Shown: positions 54,569-63,256 of the stretch, in pieces | Layout: each line of letters opens with the position of its first letter | How positions within the stretch are numbered: position 1 is the first letter of the stretch | Source: Paenibacillus xylanilyticus | Lineage (GTDB): Bacteria > Bacillota > Bacilli > Paenibacillales > Paenibacillaceae | Direction: 5' to 3' | NCBI RefSeq assembly: GCF_009664365.1 | Contig: NZ_CP044310.1 | Span: 3,359,001 to 3,423,000 of the forward strand | Length of the DNA: 64,000 nucleotides | Program-made: the position numbers and the translations under genes | Notes under the pieces: model-generated | Told to the model about the DNA's origin: nothing | Databases searched by the model: none | The model's input: only the letters and a program-made list of their open reading frames with translations

Positions 54569-55228
54569 CTACGAAAAATAGGTTCCGCTAGTTTTGTTCT
54601 TTTCAATCTTATTCAGATACCGGATAATCATCTCCGGCAAGATCAATAACAGAACGAGGCTGCTATACAAACCATATGTATAACTACTCGCATAGGCCAA
54701 GCCGAAGCCTTCATTGAACATAAACGTGATTAGATGAATCAACATATTCGTAAAACAGAAAGCATAACTTCGGATCATGTAATTCCGGTGTTTTACGATT
54801 CGTTTCTTTTTAATCTGCACAATCGCCATAACTGTTATGACTGGCCAAATGATGTTGATTATGTTAAATGCAATGCTGTTGATTTTGCCGCCTGTGGAAT
54901 AAGGAGCCATGTACCCGGATGTTAGCACAACCAGCATCACAGAGACGACATAGACATACCCGTTGATCCGATGAATTTTCCGGTGTTTCTCCAGTATGAA
55001 GCGTGAAAAATTGACTAATCCTGCTGCCATTGCTAAACATGCAAATGCAACATGAATGTACATGATTTTCAGCCATACCGGAAGATTCAATTCACGCTTC
55101 AGCCCGGTTTTGTGACTGAGAAATGCGGTTGCTTCCGGATCGAATACGTAATGCCTAACTAGCGAATACAGAATGAAAATGATGCTGACACCGACCAAAA
55201 CGCGGTAGGCCATGTTTGTTTTTCTCAT
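54569..55228 (-). CDS. DUF2306-family membrane protein
   Basis: 219 residues with about six helices: YRVLVGVSIIFILYSLVRHY, IMYIHVAFACLAMAAGLVNF, the HRKIHRINGYVYVVSVMLVV block with conserved His residues, and WPVITVMAIVQIKKKRIVKH RNYMIRSYAF. This is the DUF2306 pattern; the paired His residues suggest a cytochrome-like or heme-binding helix bundle, but no function is known. AAAGG precedes ATG. A small ORF lies 24 bases upstream. Confidence 0.85.
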   Translation of the reverse strand: MRKTNMAYRVLVGVSIIFILYSLVRHYVFDPEATAFLSHKTGLKRELNLPVWLKIMYIHVAFACLAMAAGLVNFSRFILEKHRKIHRINGYVYVVSVMLVVLTSGYMAPYSTGGKINSIAFNIINIIWPVITVMAIVQIKKKRIVKHRNYMIRSYAFCFTNMLIHLITFMFNEGFGLAYASSYTYGLYSSLVLLLILPEMIIRYLNKIEKNKTSGTYFS

Positions 55229-55252
55229 AAATGAACCTTTCCATTTCTAATT

Positions 55253-55450
55253 TCATCTGTCGTTACATTGAAGCTTAACCAAACTAAGCGATGCCCAATC
55301 AGTTTCGATGCTGGCAAGAAGCCAGCCTTGGCCCTGATCCCGAGGATGGATGAGTTCCACAGTCCCACCGTCTTGCGTTTCCACTTTTAGCTTCAGGTGA
55401 ACAACTAGCTTCCCCTGAGGGGCAATTGTTATTAATATTTTACATTCCAT
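55253..55450 (-). CDS. Small protein (65 aa) of unknown function
   Basis: MECKILITIAPQGKLVVHLK and then LKVETQDGGTVELIHPRDQG show alternating hydrophobic residues typical of beta strands; it ends VKLQCNDR. No clear ribosome binding site is visible. It lies just upstream of the DUF2306 gene on the same strand. It may be a real small gene or a remnant. Confidence 0.4.
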   Translation of the reverse strand: MECKILITIAPQGKLVVHLKLKVETQDGGTVELIHPRDQGQGWLLASIETDWASLSLVKLQCNDR

Positions 55451-55512
55451 CAGCAATTTTGTTGGGAATCATCTCTCATATACTTTTCTTGAAAAAAACA
55501 AAAGATAAATAC

Positions 55513-55617
55513 TTAACAAACTTCCATGTCCTCTTTGGTGTAGAGCCTTGAGTTTGACGTCCAGGTAATCGGGTTGTATCCTGCTTCCTTGATTTTCTCC
55601 AAATCAAAATCAATCAA
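55513..55617 (-). CDS. Possible 34-residue ORF or gene relic after the LysR gene
   Basis: A frame overlapping the LysR stop reads LLIDFDLEKIKEAGYNPITW, then TSNSRLYTKEDMEVC and TAA. The composition is convincingly protein-like. A TTG could start it, but no ribosome binding site is clear. It may be the tail of a lost gene. Confidence 0.3.
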   Translation of the reverse strand: MIDFDLEKIKEAGYNPITWTSNSRLYTKEDMEVC

Positions 55618-56503
55618 TAAGGGTCTGTTTGGATATCGACCCGAAGTATTCCACAACTACCTCACGGAATTCGAGAGCAGCCTGCGATATGTACCGACTC
55701 CTGTGCCATAACAAAGCGATCTCCCGTACCAACTCATGATTCTCTACTTTGAGATATTTGATATGTTCCCCAGAATACCTTGCTGTACTTGGTATAAATG
55801 CTATGCCAATTCCCGCTTCCACTAGAGAACTTAGCCTTGCAGGTTCATCGCCTTCATACACATATGTAGGTATAAACCCAGCCGATTTGCATATGGAATC
55901 CACTAGATCGCGAGTACCGTAGCCTCTTTTTACCCCAACAAAAGATTCATCCCTTAGCTCAGTCAAAGATATGCTGTTTCGGTCAGCAAACCGATGCCCT
56001 TTGGGAACAGCTACAAGAATCGGGTCGATGAACATGATTTGACATTCTATGTCTTCCCCTCGTATAGGAGGTGAGGACAAGCAAAAATCAACCTCTCCTC
56101 TATGAAGAAGCGTAACCATTTCCTGCGTGGTAAGCATTTGCACATGAAATTGGATATCAGGTCGCTTGTTCCGAAACTCTCGAAGGATCTGAGGCAATGT
56201 GCTTGCAGTGGTCACTGCCAATTCGAGTGTGCCATGTTCTGCGCTGGACAAATCGCTAATCTCCTGCTTCCCCTGTTCCAATTCAAACAACGCCCTTTCT
56301 GCACGGAGATAGAATCTGCTTCCAAACTCATTCAATCGCAGTTTCCTCCCTACTCGATCGAATAACGGGACTCCCAAATCCTCTTCCAAGCGCCCAATTG
56401 TTTTGCTTAGTGATGATTGAGTGACATGCAAACTGCGTGCTGCTTCGGTCATATGTTCCAAACGAGCTACCTCGAGAAAATATTTCAGTTGAAGAAGTTC
56501 CAT
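55610..56503 (-). CDS. LysR-family transcriptional regulator
   Basis: 297 residues. Winged helix LKYFLEVARLEHMTEAARSL then HVTQSSLSKTIGRLEEDLGV, and the periplasmic-binding-like effector domain with LELAVTTASTLPQILREF, VLVAVPKGHRFA-like IDPILVAVPKGHRF and LVEAGIGIAFIP. The start MELLQ follows GGAGGG by six bases. It is divergent from the MFS gene across ~115 bases and probably activates it in response to a small molecule. Confidence 0.92.
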   Translation of the reverse strand: MELLQLKYFLEVARLEHMTEAARSLHVTQSSLSKTIGRLEEDLGVPLFDRVGRKLRLNEFGSRFYLRAERALFELEQGKQEISDLSSAEHGTLELAVTTASTLPQILREFRNKRPDIQFHVQMLTTQEMVTLLHRGEVDFCLSSPPIRGEDIECQIMFIDPILVAVPKGHRFADRNSISLTELRDESFVGVKRGYGTRDLVDSICKSAGFIPTYVYEGDEPARLSSLVEAGIGIAFIPSTARYSGEHIKYLKVENHELVREIALLWHRSRYISQAALEFREVVVEYFGSISKQTLID

Positions 56504-56618
56504 TTTACACCCTCCACTCATTCCTTTGAGTCAATGAAATCATAACATAAAATGCATTGGAATAAATAAATCATTTCAAGTACGATGATGACACTAATAT
56601 ACAGAGTGGGGGATTGAA

Positions 56619-58007
56619 ATGAGTATTCGCAGTAGGTGGTTGATGATTTCCGTTGGACTAGGGATTCTATTGAACCCTTTGAATTCATCAATGATTTCAG
56701 TTGCTATTCCAAGGCTGCAAAATGTGTTCCAGCTCGACTTTACAGTGGTATCCTGGATTATTTTTTCGTTCTACATTGCGAGTGCAATCGCTCAACCGAT
56801 CATGGGAAAAGCCAGCGATTTATTCGGTAGGAGGAGGATATTTCTTAGCGGACTTGTTGTATCCTTCGTTGCATCATTATTAGCTCCACTATCCCTAAAC
56901 TTTGGATGGCTTATCGTATTCCGCATTGTGCAATCCGTCGGAACAAGCATGATGGTTGCGGTTGGAATGGCCATTGTGCGAATTCATATTACGGAGAAAC
57001 AAGCAACTGCACTGTCAATGTTGTCCATATTCCTATCCGGAGCGGCAGCGATTGGCCCCTTTATTGGCGGGGTCATCATTCACTGGTGGGGCTGGCCTGC
57101 TATCTTTTTGGTTAATATTCCTTTCGTGGTAACAAGCTTTCTATTAGCTTGGAAGCATATTCCTAAGGATGATCCGTCTACAATATCCGTTGCTCGCAAC
57201 ATGTCCCTTCGCAAATGGTTGGAATTAATTGATGCATATGGAGTTCTGCTATTCACCGTGGGTTTGGTTTCTCTGCTTGTTGGATTATTGTCCGCAAAAT
57301 CATCTGGTCAAATTTCATTTTATAACGTTATTGTCGGACTAATTGGCTTCGTTGGACTGGGAGCTTTCGTGCGATATGAGTTAAAAGCAAATACACCCTT
57401 TATACCTTTACGCACATTCGCTAAATATCCGGCAATGACTTGGATCAATGTGCAATTCATGATCGTTAACCTGCTTTTTTACTCTCTCTTTTTTGGGCTT
57501 CCTTCTTACTTGCAAATCGTACGTCATATCAGCGAGTTTCATACAGGGATGCTCATGCTAAGCTTAGGCTTGTGTTCTCTCATTGCTTCGCCAATCGCAG
57601 GACGCTGGATCGATAAATCAGGACCCCGGCCAGCATTGCTTATGTCCGGTATGCTGATGACATTGGGGTCCATGTGGATCGTAACACTGGATCAGACTTC
57701 ACCGGTTATCAGTGTGTGTCTGGCTTTAGCTGCATTCGGTATTAGCAACGGGTTGAACAGTGTCGCTATGCAAGCAGCCTTATTCAGAAGTACACCAAAA
57801 GAAATTATTGGTGTAGCATCTGGAATATTCAATACATCAAGATACCTGGGAACTATCCTCTCTTCTTTGCTAATTAGCGTTGTAATGGGCGATAACTTCA
57901 GCTTCGAAGGATTTCGAATACTTGGAATGATCCTCACGTTAATTGCATTGTCATTGGTATTCATGAATTGGCGGCACAAGGATACCAGGCAGTTGCGTGA
58001 GTCCTAG
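56619..58007 (+). CDS. MFS drug efflux transporter (EmrB/QacA, DHA2-like)
   Basis: 462 residues with 12-14 predicted helices. LLNPLNSSMISVAIPRLQ is the DHA2-type start of helix 1, GKASDLFGRRRIFLSG is motif A, FRIVQSVGTSMMVAVGMAIV helix 4, and LSGAAAIGPFIGGVIIHWWG motif C. It probably exports toxic organic compounds. GTGGGGGA precedes ATG. A terminator follows the stop. Confidence 0.92.
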   Translation: MSIRSRWLMISVGLGILLNPLNSSMISVAIPRLQNVFQLDFTVVSWIIFSFYIASAIAQPIMGKASDLFGRRRIFLSGLVVSFVASLLAPLSLNFGWLIVFRIVQSVGTSMMVAVGMAIVRIHITEKQATALSMLSIFLSGAAAIGPFIGGVIIHWWGWPAIFLVNIPFVVTSFLLAWKHIPKDDPSTISVARNMSLRKWLELIDAYGVLLFTVGLVSLLVGLLSAKSSGQISFYNVIVGLIGFVGLGAFVRYELKANTPFIPLRTFAKYPAMTWINVQFMIVNLLFYSLFFGLPSYLQIVRHISEFHTGMLMLSLGLCSLIASPIAGRWIDKSGPRPALLMSGMLMTLGSMWIVTLDQTSPVISVCLALAAFGISNGLNSVAMQAALFRSTPKEIIGVASGIFNTSRYLGTILSSLLISVVMGDNFSFEGFRILGMILTLIALSLVFMNWRHKDTRQLRES

Positions 58008-58050
58008 TTATCTGACAGATGTAAATTATCCTTTGTTACTCAACAGAAAG

Positions 58051-58079
58051 CGGCAGCTGATTGTGAAAATCGGCTGCCG
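58051..58079 (+). terminator. Terminator of the DHA2 transporter gene
   Basis: CGGCAGCTGATT pairs with AATCGGCTGCCG (one mismatch) around a short loop, ~45 bases past the stop, followed by TATTATCTT. Confidence 0.75.
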
Positions 58080-58184
58080 TATTATCTTGTTGAATTAACG
58101 TTTCCGGCTATTATCATGACGGCAGGATAATCTTATCATCTCTTATCATCGTAAAAATAGGCGGTTCATATGACCAACCGACTC

Positions 58185-58319
58185 CTACACGACATTGAAG
58201 TAAAGTTCTCCCGTTAGTTGAATCATTTCATTGATTTTGCTAAGGCGATCATTTCCTCTTTAGTTAATCGGACCATGTTCTTGTTCCTCGACACTCTCTT
58301 TATATTCTTCTATGGACAT
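58185..58319 (-). pseudogene. Remnant of a small gene
   Basis: ATG opens MSIEEYKESVEEQEHGPIN; after a frameshift the text continues VRLTKEEMIALAKS, and after another INEMIQLTGELYFNVV and TAG. Joined, the pieces give one plausible ~50-residue helical protein. The family is unknown. Other parts of 58080-58555 show only a tandem CTTATCATC repeat (~58130) and a terminator. Confidence 0.3.
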
Positions 58320-58345
58320 TTCTCAATACCACGACGATATTACAA

Positions 58346-58376
58346 CAAAAAAACCGTTAATATTAAACTTAACGGT
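58346..58376 (-). terminator. Rho-independent terminator, minus strand
   Basis: ACCGTTAA and TTAACGGT enclose eight bases; on the minus strand seven T residues follow. It is ~180 bases past the TetR stop and would end that transcript. Confidence 0.85.
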
Positions 58377-58555
58377 CTAAAAAATTCGATATGTTTTCAT
58401 ATGAATCAACTATTTTTTGAGATTACACTCGATGTAGTTTATTTGCTTATTGATAAGATAACTATACTTGAGAGCTATTTTGGGGAACGATTGATCTTCA
58501 TCTCAATGATTTTCTTTCCCGAGAGGAACACTGATCTCCTCACTTCTCTTCCCTG

Positions 58556-59182
58556 CTATTTTCCATATGCACAAAGAAAGACGCGTACGCCTTCTGTGAT
58601 GATGCGTTTGGTTTGTTGTTCCACCAAATCGCCTGCTTTTATCGGTTGATCAAATACCAACAAAAACGTTAAGGCAGCGAAGTGTTTAGTAGCCATTACA
58701 GGATCGGGCACATCGAGCAGTCCGGTTTGTCCAAACTCGGTAAACCTCCTGATTATCCCCTCTTCCGTTGCGTTATCCAGCTTTTCTAGAAACGAGCCAG
58801 GCAGGTTGGCGGCTTCCAAATTAACCAGACGGATCAAAGCACTGTAATCGGACGAACCGTTCGCAGAAGCTACGAATTGTTCGCAGAATAAGATAAGCGC
58901 CTGCTGCAGATCCTCAAATTCCCAGAGGTAGTCTGATATCCCTTGCTTGATCATGTCCAGAACCGCCTCACTGGTTTCTTCCACTACAGCAATCAGCAAG
59001 TTCTGTTTGTCGCCATAATAATCATAAACGGTCCGTTTGGAAACTCCCGCTTTAGCTGCGACTGCATCGACGCTGGAGCGATCAAACCCATCTGAAAGAA
59101 ACAGGTCTCGTGCTGCCGCCATAATTTTGGCTCGTTTGTCTGAAGATCCTTTACGTATTTTTTTATTTTCCGTATTATCCAT
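58556..59182 (-). CDS. TetR-family repressor
   Basis: 208 residues. The helix-turn-helix is AKIMAAARDLFLSDGFDRSS then VDAVAAKAGVSKRTVYDYYG. The C-terminal part resembles the AefR/YP_2-type TetR_C domain (LVNLEAANLPGSFLEKLDNA; LTFLLVFDQPI). GGGGGGAA precedes ATG. It is divergent from the FAD monooxygenase gene, with a near-perfect 18-bp palindrome between them, and is its likely repressor. Confidence 0.92.
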   Translation of the reverse strand: MDNTENKKIRKGSSDKRAKIMAAARDLFLSDGFDRSSVDAVAAKAGVSKRTVYDYYGDKQNLLIAVVEETSEAVLDMIKQGISDYLWEFEDLQQALILFCEQFVASANGSSDYSALIRLVNLEAANLPGSFLEKLDNATEEGIIRRFTEFGQTGLLDVPDPVMATKHFAALTFLLVFDQPIKAGDLVEQQTKRIITEGVRVFLCAYGK

Positions 59183-59236
59183 CCTTATGTTTCCCCCCTA
59201 CAGATATACTATCAAAAATAAGTTGCACTTTACAAA

Positions 59237-59254
59237 CTACACTGTACGGTGTAG
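59237..59254. promoter_or_regulatory. TetR operator candidate
   Basis: CTACACTGTACGGTGTAG is an 18-bp palindrome with one mismatched symmetric pair. It lies in the 121-base divergent gap, about 50 bases from each start codon. Confidence 0.65.
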
Positions 59255-59303
59255 TGTAGTCATTGCAGCATATCATACTCTCTGATCAAGGAGGATTTTA
59301 TCT

Positions 59304-60872
59304 ATGAAAACCGTGCAGTCTGTTGTTGATGTTCTCATTGTCGGGGCCGGACCAACAGGTCTTACACTTGCCTGCGACCTTGCCCGTCGAAACGTCGACC
59401 ATCGTATTATTGAACGAAGCTCCTTATATAACGTAGCGTCTCGCGCCAAAGCAATCCAGCCCCGCTCGCTTGAGGTTGTTGATGATTTGGAGGCCGTTCG
59501 TTACATTGTGGACACAGGTGTTGTGGATTTGCCTGTTCGTTACTATACCGCAGATGGCAGGAGTGTCGACAAGCCGGCTATTACCATTGCAGCCAGCGCT
59601 CAATTGGAGACACCCTATCGTGATCCGGTCTGGATTGCTCAGTATGATGTGGAAAAAGCATTGCGCGAACGCTATGCGGCGCTTGGCGGTCATGTTGAGT
59701 TGGGCGTGGAAGCTGTAGGGCTTGAACAGGATTCGGATGTTGTGACGGTAACCGTGAATTCACCACTTGGAGAAGAGCACATTCGCGCTCGTTATGTCGT
59801 CGGCGCTGACGGGGGCAAAAGCAATATTCGCAAGTTTATTCACGTACCGCTAGTTGGGGAAACACACGATGATGAGCGATGGTATCTTGGCGATGTACGA
59901 TTGGAAGGGTTGGATCGCGATCATATTCATATCTGGACATCTTCGGAGGGGATGGTTGGGGTGACACCACTTCCGAAATCCGATATTTGGCAGCTACAGG
60001 CTACAATTCCGGCAGATATCGAAGAACCTGAGCAGCCATCACTAGAGGCGTATCAAGCCATGTTTGACCGACGGGCCGGAGCAGGACTTGTTCGGCTCAC
60101 GGATGCTTCCTGGCTTTCCATCTACCGTGTCAATGTCCGTATGGTTGAATGTTACCGTAACGGCTGGGTCTTCCTTGCCGGCGATGCTGCTCATGTTCAT
60201 TCGCCGGCCGGCGGTCAAGGCATGAATACGGGCATTCAGGACGCGTACAACCTCGGTTGGAAGCTGGCGACTGTCATACGCGGAGCAGACACCACCTTGC
60301 TTGACACTTACGATGAGGAGCGACGCCCTGTTGCTCAAACCGTGCTTGAGGACAGCACAAAGAAGATGCAAGAGGTCATAGGAACGGCGACTGAAGGCGG
60401 TGGATTGTCCCAATCTTTGAGCACCATATCTGACGATCTGACTAGTGGGCTTCTCATTTCCTATCGGTCAACTTCTCTTACCTACCCGTCTGCCCGTAGG
60501 AATCTTACCCGTTCATTGCCCGGGGACCGTGCTCCTAATGCCGAAGGTCTGCAGGGTATAGGATTTGCAGTAAGTGTATTTGACCTATTGCGCGGCCCAC
60601 ACTGGACTATTTTGGCTTTTGTAAACCGCACAGATCATCCTTCTTTAGAAAATATCGCCTACAACGAACTCCATGTGCATTGCATCCTTCCATCGCATGC
60701 GGAAAAAGTGGAAGGAATAATAGATACCGAAGGGAATACCTATCGGATTTACGATGCAGCAAGTAATGAACTTGTATTGATTCGTCCCGACGGTTACATT
60801 GCACTGCGGGCCTCTATTAATGATACCGCATCGCTTTTAAATTATTTGAATTCCATTTATCGAGCAAATTGA
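59304..60872 (+). CDS. FAD-dependent aromatic monooxygenase (PheA/TfdB type)
   Basis: 522 residues. The FAD ADP-binding motif VGAGPTGLTLACDLARR (~13-29), the RAKAIQPRSLEV segment, VVGADGGKSNIRK (DG motif) and the second FAD motif VFLAGDAAHVHSPAGGQGMN are all present; a thioredoxin-like C-terminal domain follows (~400-520). Enzymes of this class hydroxylate phenols, or inactivate rifampicin and tetracyclines. AAGGAGG is well spaced. Control by the divergent TetR protein suggests induction by an aromatic compound. Confidence 0.92.
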   Translation: MKTVQSVVDVLIVGAGPTGLTLACDLARRNVDHRIIERSSLYNVASRAKAIQPRSLEVVDDLEAVRYIVDTGVVDLPVRYYTADGRSVDKPAITIAASAQLETPYRDPVWIAQYDVEKALRERYAALGGHVELGVEAVGLEQDSDVVTVTVNSPLGEEHIRARYVVGADGGKSNIRKFIHVPLVGETHDDERWYLGDVRLEGLDRDHIHIWTSSEGMVGVTPLPKSDIWQLQATIPADIEEPEQPSLEAYQAMFDRRAGAGLVRLTDASWLSIYRVNVRMVECYRNGWVFLAGDAAHVHSPAGGQGMNTGIQDAYNLGWKLATVIRGADTTLLDTYDEERRPVAQTVLEDSTKKMQEVIGTATEGGGLSQSLSTISDDLTSGLLISYRSTSLTYPSARRNLTRSLPGDRAPNAEGLQGIGFAVSVFDLLRGPHWTILAFVNRTDHPSLENIAYNELHVHCILPSHAEKVEGIIDTEGNTYRIYDAASNELVLIRPDGYIALRASINDTASLLNYLNSIYRAN

Positions 60873-60963
60873 TTTGGTCATGGCCAGCGGAATTTGTTTC
60901 AACATCTCATATGGATGACGGCTCTTATATTCGTTTAATTTTGGTTATGGAAGGACTGTTACT

Positions 60964-61908
60964 ATGGAAGATATTATTCGAACCGTTAACTTGACCAAGC
61001 AGTACGGAAGTAATGTTATTGTAGATCGCGTTTCGATTTCCGTTAAGAAAGGAGAAATCTATGGATTCCTTGGGTTGAACGGTGCAGGGAAAACGACGAC
61101 CATCCGAGCTCTTCTCGGAATGAGTAAGCCTTCTTCTGGAGAAGTGTATTTATTTGGTCAGTGCTGGGCGAATGGGAATCCCGATATGTCAAGACGAGTA
61201 GGTTATATGGTGGAAGTTCCTTATGCCTACCCTACCTTTACGGTTAGGGAAAACTTGAGTTTAGTAGCCAGATTGCGAGGATTATCGGTTCCGAAGGCAG
61301 TTAACGAAATTATGGAGCAATTGAATTTGACCCAATATGCAGATAGTAAGGCAAGAGATTTGTCACTTGGAAACGCGCAGAAACTTGGATTGGCCAAAGC
61401 ATTAATTCATAAACCGGACGTCCTGATTCTTGATGAGCCAACCAATGCGCTTGATCCAGCCGGAATTGTCGAGATAAGGGAGCTGCTGAAAGCCCTAGCG
61501 TCTCAACAAGGGGTTACCGTGTTTATATCGAGCCATATCCTTGAGGAAATATCCAAAATGGCTTCTCGAATCGGCATTATTCACAAAGGCGTATTGCTTG
61601 AAGAACTGACAACAAAAGACTTTGAAACCATCCGCCGAAAGCAGTTGATAATCGGAACAAAGGATGATCGAAAGGCTCAAGCTATTCTTACAGAGTCCGG
61701 GTATGCGGTACATTCGACTTCGAACGGCTTTGCGCTACCGGACGAACATGCCGTTAAACATCCCGAACATATTGCGAGATTGCTTGCTCATCATGAAATA
61801 CCGCTTACCTTGCTTAACATTGAAGAAGAGAATTTGGAGCATTATTTTCTCAATGTAATCGGAGCCGAGGAGGAAAAACGGATTGAGACCATTGTTGACA
61901 GCCTGTAG
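60964..61908 (+). CDS. ABC exporter ATP-binding protein
   Basis: 314 residues. Walker A GLNGAGKTTTIRALLG, a degenerate signature LSLGNAQKLGLAKAL (usual LSGGQ), Walker B VLILDEPTNALDP and the H-loop ISSHIL are present. The C-terminal ~90 residues are an extra domain, as in BcrA/NatA-like ATPases. It partners the overlapping permease, probably to export a drug or peptide. GGAAGGA precedes ATG. Confidence 0.93.
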   Translation: MEDIIRTVNLTKQYGSNVIVDRVSISVKKGEIYGFLGLNGAGKTTTIRALLGMSKPSSGEVYLFGQCWANGNPDMSRRVGYMVEVPYAYPTFTVRENLSLVARLRGLSVPKAVNEIMEQLNLTQYADSKARDLSLGNAQKLGLAKALIHKPDVLILDEPTNALDPAGIVEIRELLKALASQQGVTVFISSHILEEISKMASRIGIIHKGVLLEELTTKDFETIRRKQLIIGTKDDRKAQAILTESGYAVHSTSNGFALPDEHAVKHPEHIARLLAHHEIPLTLLNIEEENLEHYFLNVIGAEEEKRIETIVDSL

Positions 61909-62590
61909 TGTTGAAGTTTACAAATTGCGTCGTTCCTATGTTTTATGGGGCACGCTTCTGTTTATATTGTTTGTGATCACGTTGTCCTTAGGACAGCCCA
62001 ATTGGCCTTCCTTTTTTGAACGGACTGCGTTTTTGTACGCATCTGTGTTTGGACTGCTGGGGTTTGGATTGGTAACAAGTTGGACATTCGGCCGAGAGTA
62101 TTCCGATCGAACGCTCAAGGATTTGCTTGTTTTACCTGTATCACGTGGTAAAATTGCGATTGCCAAATATGTCGCAATTATATTCTGGTGTTTTGTAATG
62201 ATGTTGATCAGCTTGGTTTATGCCTTAATACTTGGTTTTGCACTCAGACTTCCTGGCTTTTCGTTTGCGATTGTACAACATTATTTGTTCTTAATACTTA
62301 CTATTGGTGCTCTCCACCTATTATTAAGTGCACCTCTTGCCCTATTGGCCTGTATATCGCGAGGTTATCTGGTACCGATCGGTTTTGCATTTACAACTTT
62401 AATGTTAGCATTGGTGTTCGGTCCTACCGCCATTGGAGCCTATCTGCCATGGTCTGTCCCTGCTTTGCATTTGCAGGAAAGCGGAGTATCTTTATTTCCG
62501 TTGCTGGCTACTAGTTACTTACTGGTTTTCTTAATCGGACTCCTAGGTCTCATTGGAACGGTTACATGGTTACAAAACAGAGAGCAGTGA
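61883..62590 (+). CDS. ABC-2 type permease, partner of the ATPase
   Basis: 235 residues with six predicted helices (SYVLWGTLLFILFVITLSLG; LYASVFGLLGFGLVTSWTFG; YVAIIFWCFVMMLISLVYAL; HYLFLILTIGALHLLLSAPL; and two more). GREYSDRTLKDLLVLPVSRG is the typical ABC-2 cytoplasmic loop. A TTG start at 61883 is preceded by GAGGAGG and overlaps the ATPase gene by 26 bases; other TTGs follow within four codons. Confidence 0.88.
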   Translation: MRPLLTACSVEVYKLRRSYVLWGTLLFILFVITLSLGQPNWPSFFERTAFLYASVFGLLGFGLVTSWTFGREYSDRTLKDLLVLPVSRGKIAIAKYVAIIFWCFVMMLISLVYALILGFALRLPGFSFAIVQHYLFLILTIGALHLLLSAPLALLACISRGYLVPIGFAFTTLMLALVFGPTAIGAYLPWSVPALHLQESGVSLFPLLATSYLLVFLIGLLGLIGTVTWLQNREQ

Positions 62591-62735
62591 TTACCAGTCT
62601 CTTATTGTTCATGGAAAGTACAACCTTCAACATGTATCTGAGCTCTGTAGCATAGGAAGGCTCAACCATATCGTCTACAGGCCCTCCCTCCATTATCTTC
62701 AGCGCCAGCATTTGATCAGCTAAAAGGATATTGAA

Positions 62736-62776
62736 ACAGCGGCATGGTAGAACACAAAATCCTACCATGCCGCTGT
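62736..62776. terminator. Strong bidirectional terminator
   Basis: ACAGCGGCATGGTAG and its exact complement (15 bp) flank an 11-base loop between the convergent ABC permease and Usp genes. The rest of 62591-62824 is empty. Confidence 0.8.
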
Positions 62777-62824
62777 ACGTTCCACGTTCGTATATCAATA
62801 CATCCTCTCTGCAGTACAAAGGAG

Positions 62825-63256
62825 TTAATGAACAATGAGAACTGGGCAAATTGCCAGCTGTGAAACCTTGTGGCTGACACTTCCAAGCATGATTTCTTTT
62901 ATGCCGCTTAGCCCACGGCTTCCAATAATAATGAGTTGCTGCTTAGTATCCCTTGCATATCTTAATATTTCATGTGCAGGGTTTCCCTTAAGATGAACTG
63001 TTTTCGGGTTAATCCCCGCAGATTCTAATTTGGATTTGGCTTGTTGTAATTGTTCCAAACTCGCTTTCTCCATTTCGTTCAATATTTCTTCCAAGAAATT
63101 CTCTGGTACATATGTCATGCCATTCGATACATATTCCTGGCTGACATGAATCAAGGTAACTTGAGTTGATTTGTTTCGGGCTATTTCAACGGTTGCATCG
63201 AGGATTTTGTTCGTTATTTCATCTTGATCAATGGCCACCATAATGTTCTCAAACAT
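62825..63256 (-). CDS. Universal stress protein (UspA family)
   Basis: 143 residues. MFENIMVAIDQDEITNKILD opens the fold, and GNPAHEILRYARDTKQQLII then GSRGLSGIKEIMLGSVSHKV give the ATP-binding G-2x-G-9x-G-S pattern, ending CPVLIVH. The start overlaps the end of the MFS gene by eight bases, and its ribosome binding site (AAGGAAAG) is inside that gene, so the two are co-transcribed. Confidence 0.92.
   Translation of the reverse strand: MFENIMVAIDQDEITNKILDATVEIARNKSTQVTLIHVSQEYVSNGMTYVPENFLEEILNEMEKASLEQLQQAKSKLESAGINPKTVHLKGNPAHEILRYARDTKQQLIIIGSRGLSGIKEIMLGSVSHKVSQLAICPVLIVH

Noticed and set aside
58130..58152. Tandem CTTATCATC repeat as a possible CRISPR or iteron
   Set aside because: Only two units; no array or replication features nearby.
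58218..58649. 143-codon plus-strand ORF
   Set aside because: It spans a minus-strand terminator and the end of the TetR gene; it is low-complexity and Phe/Leu-rich with no ribosome binding site.
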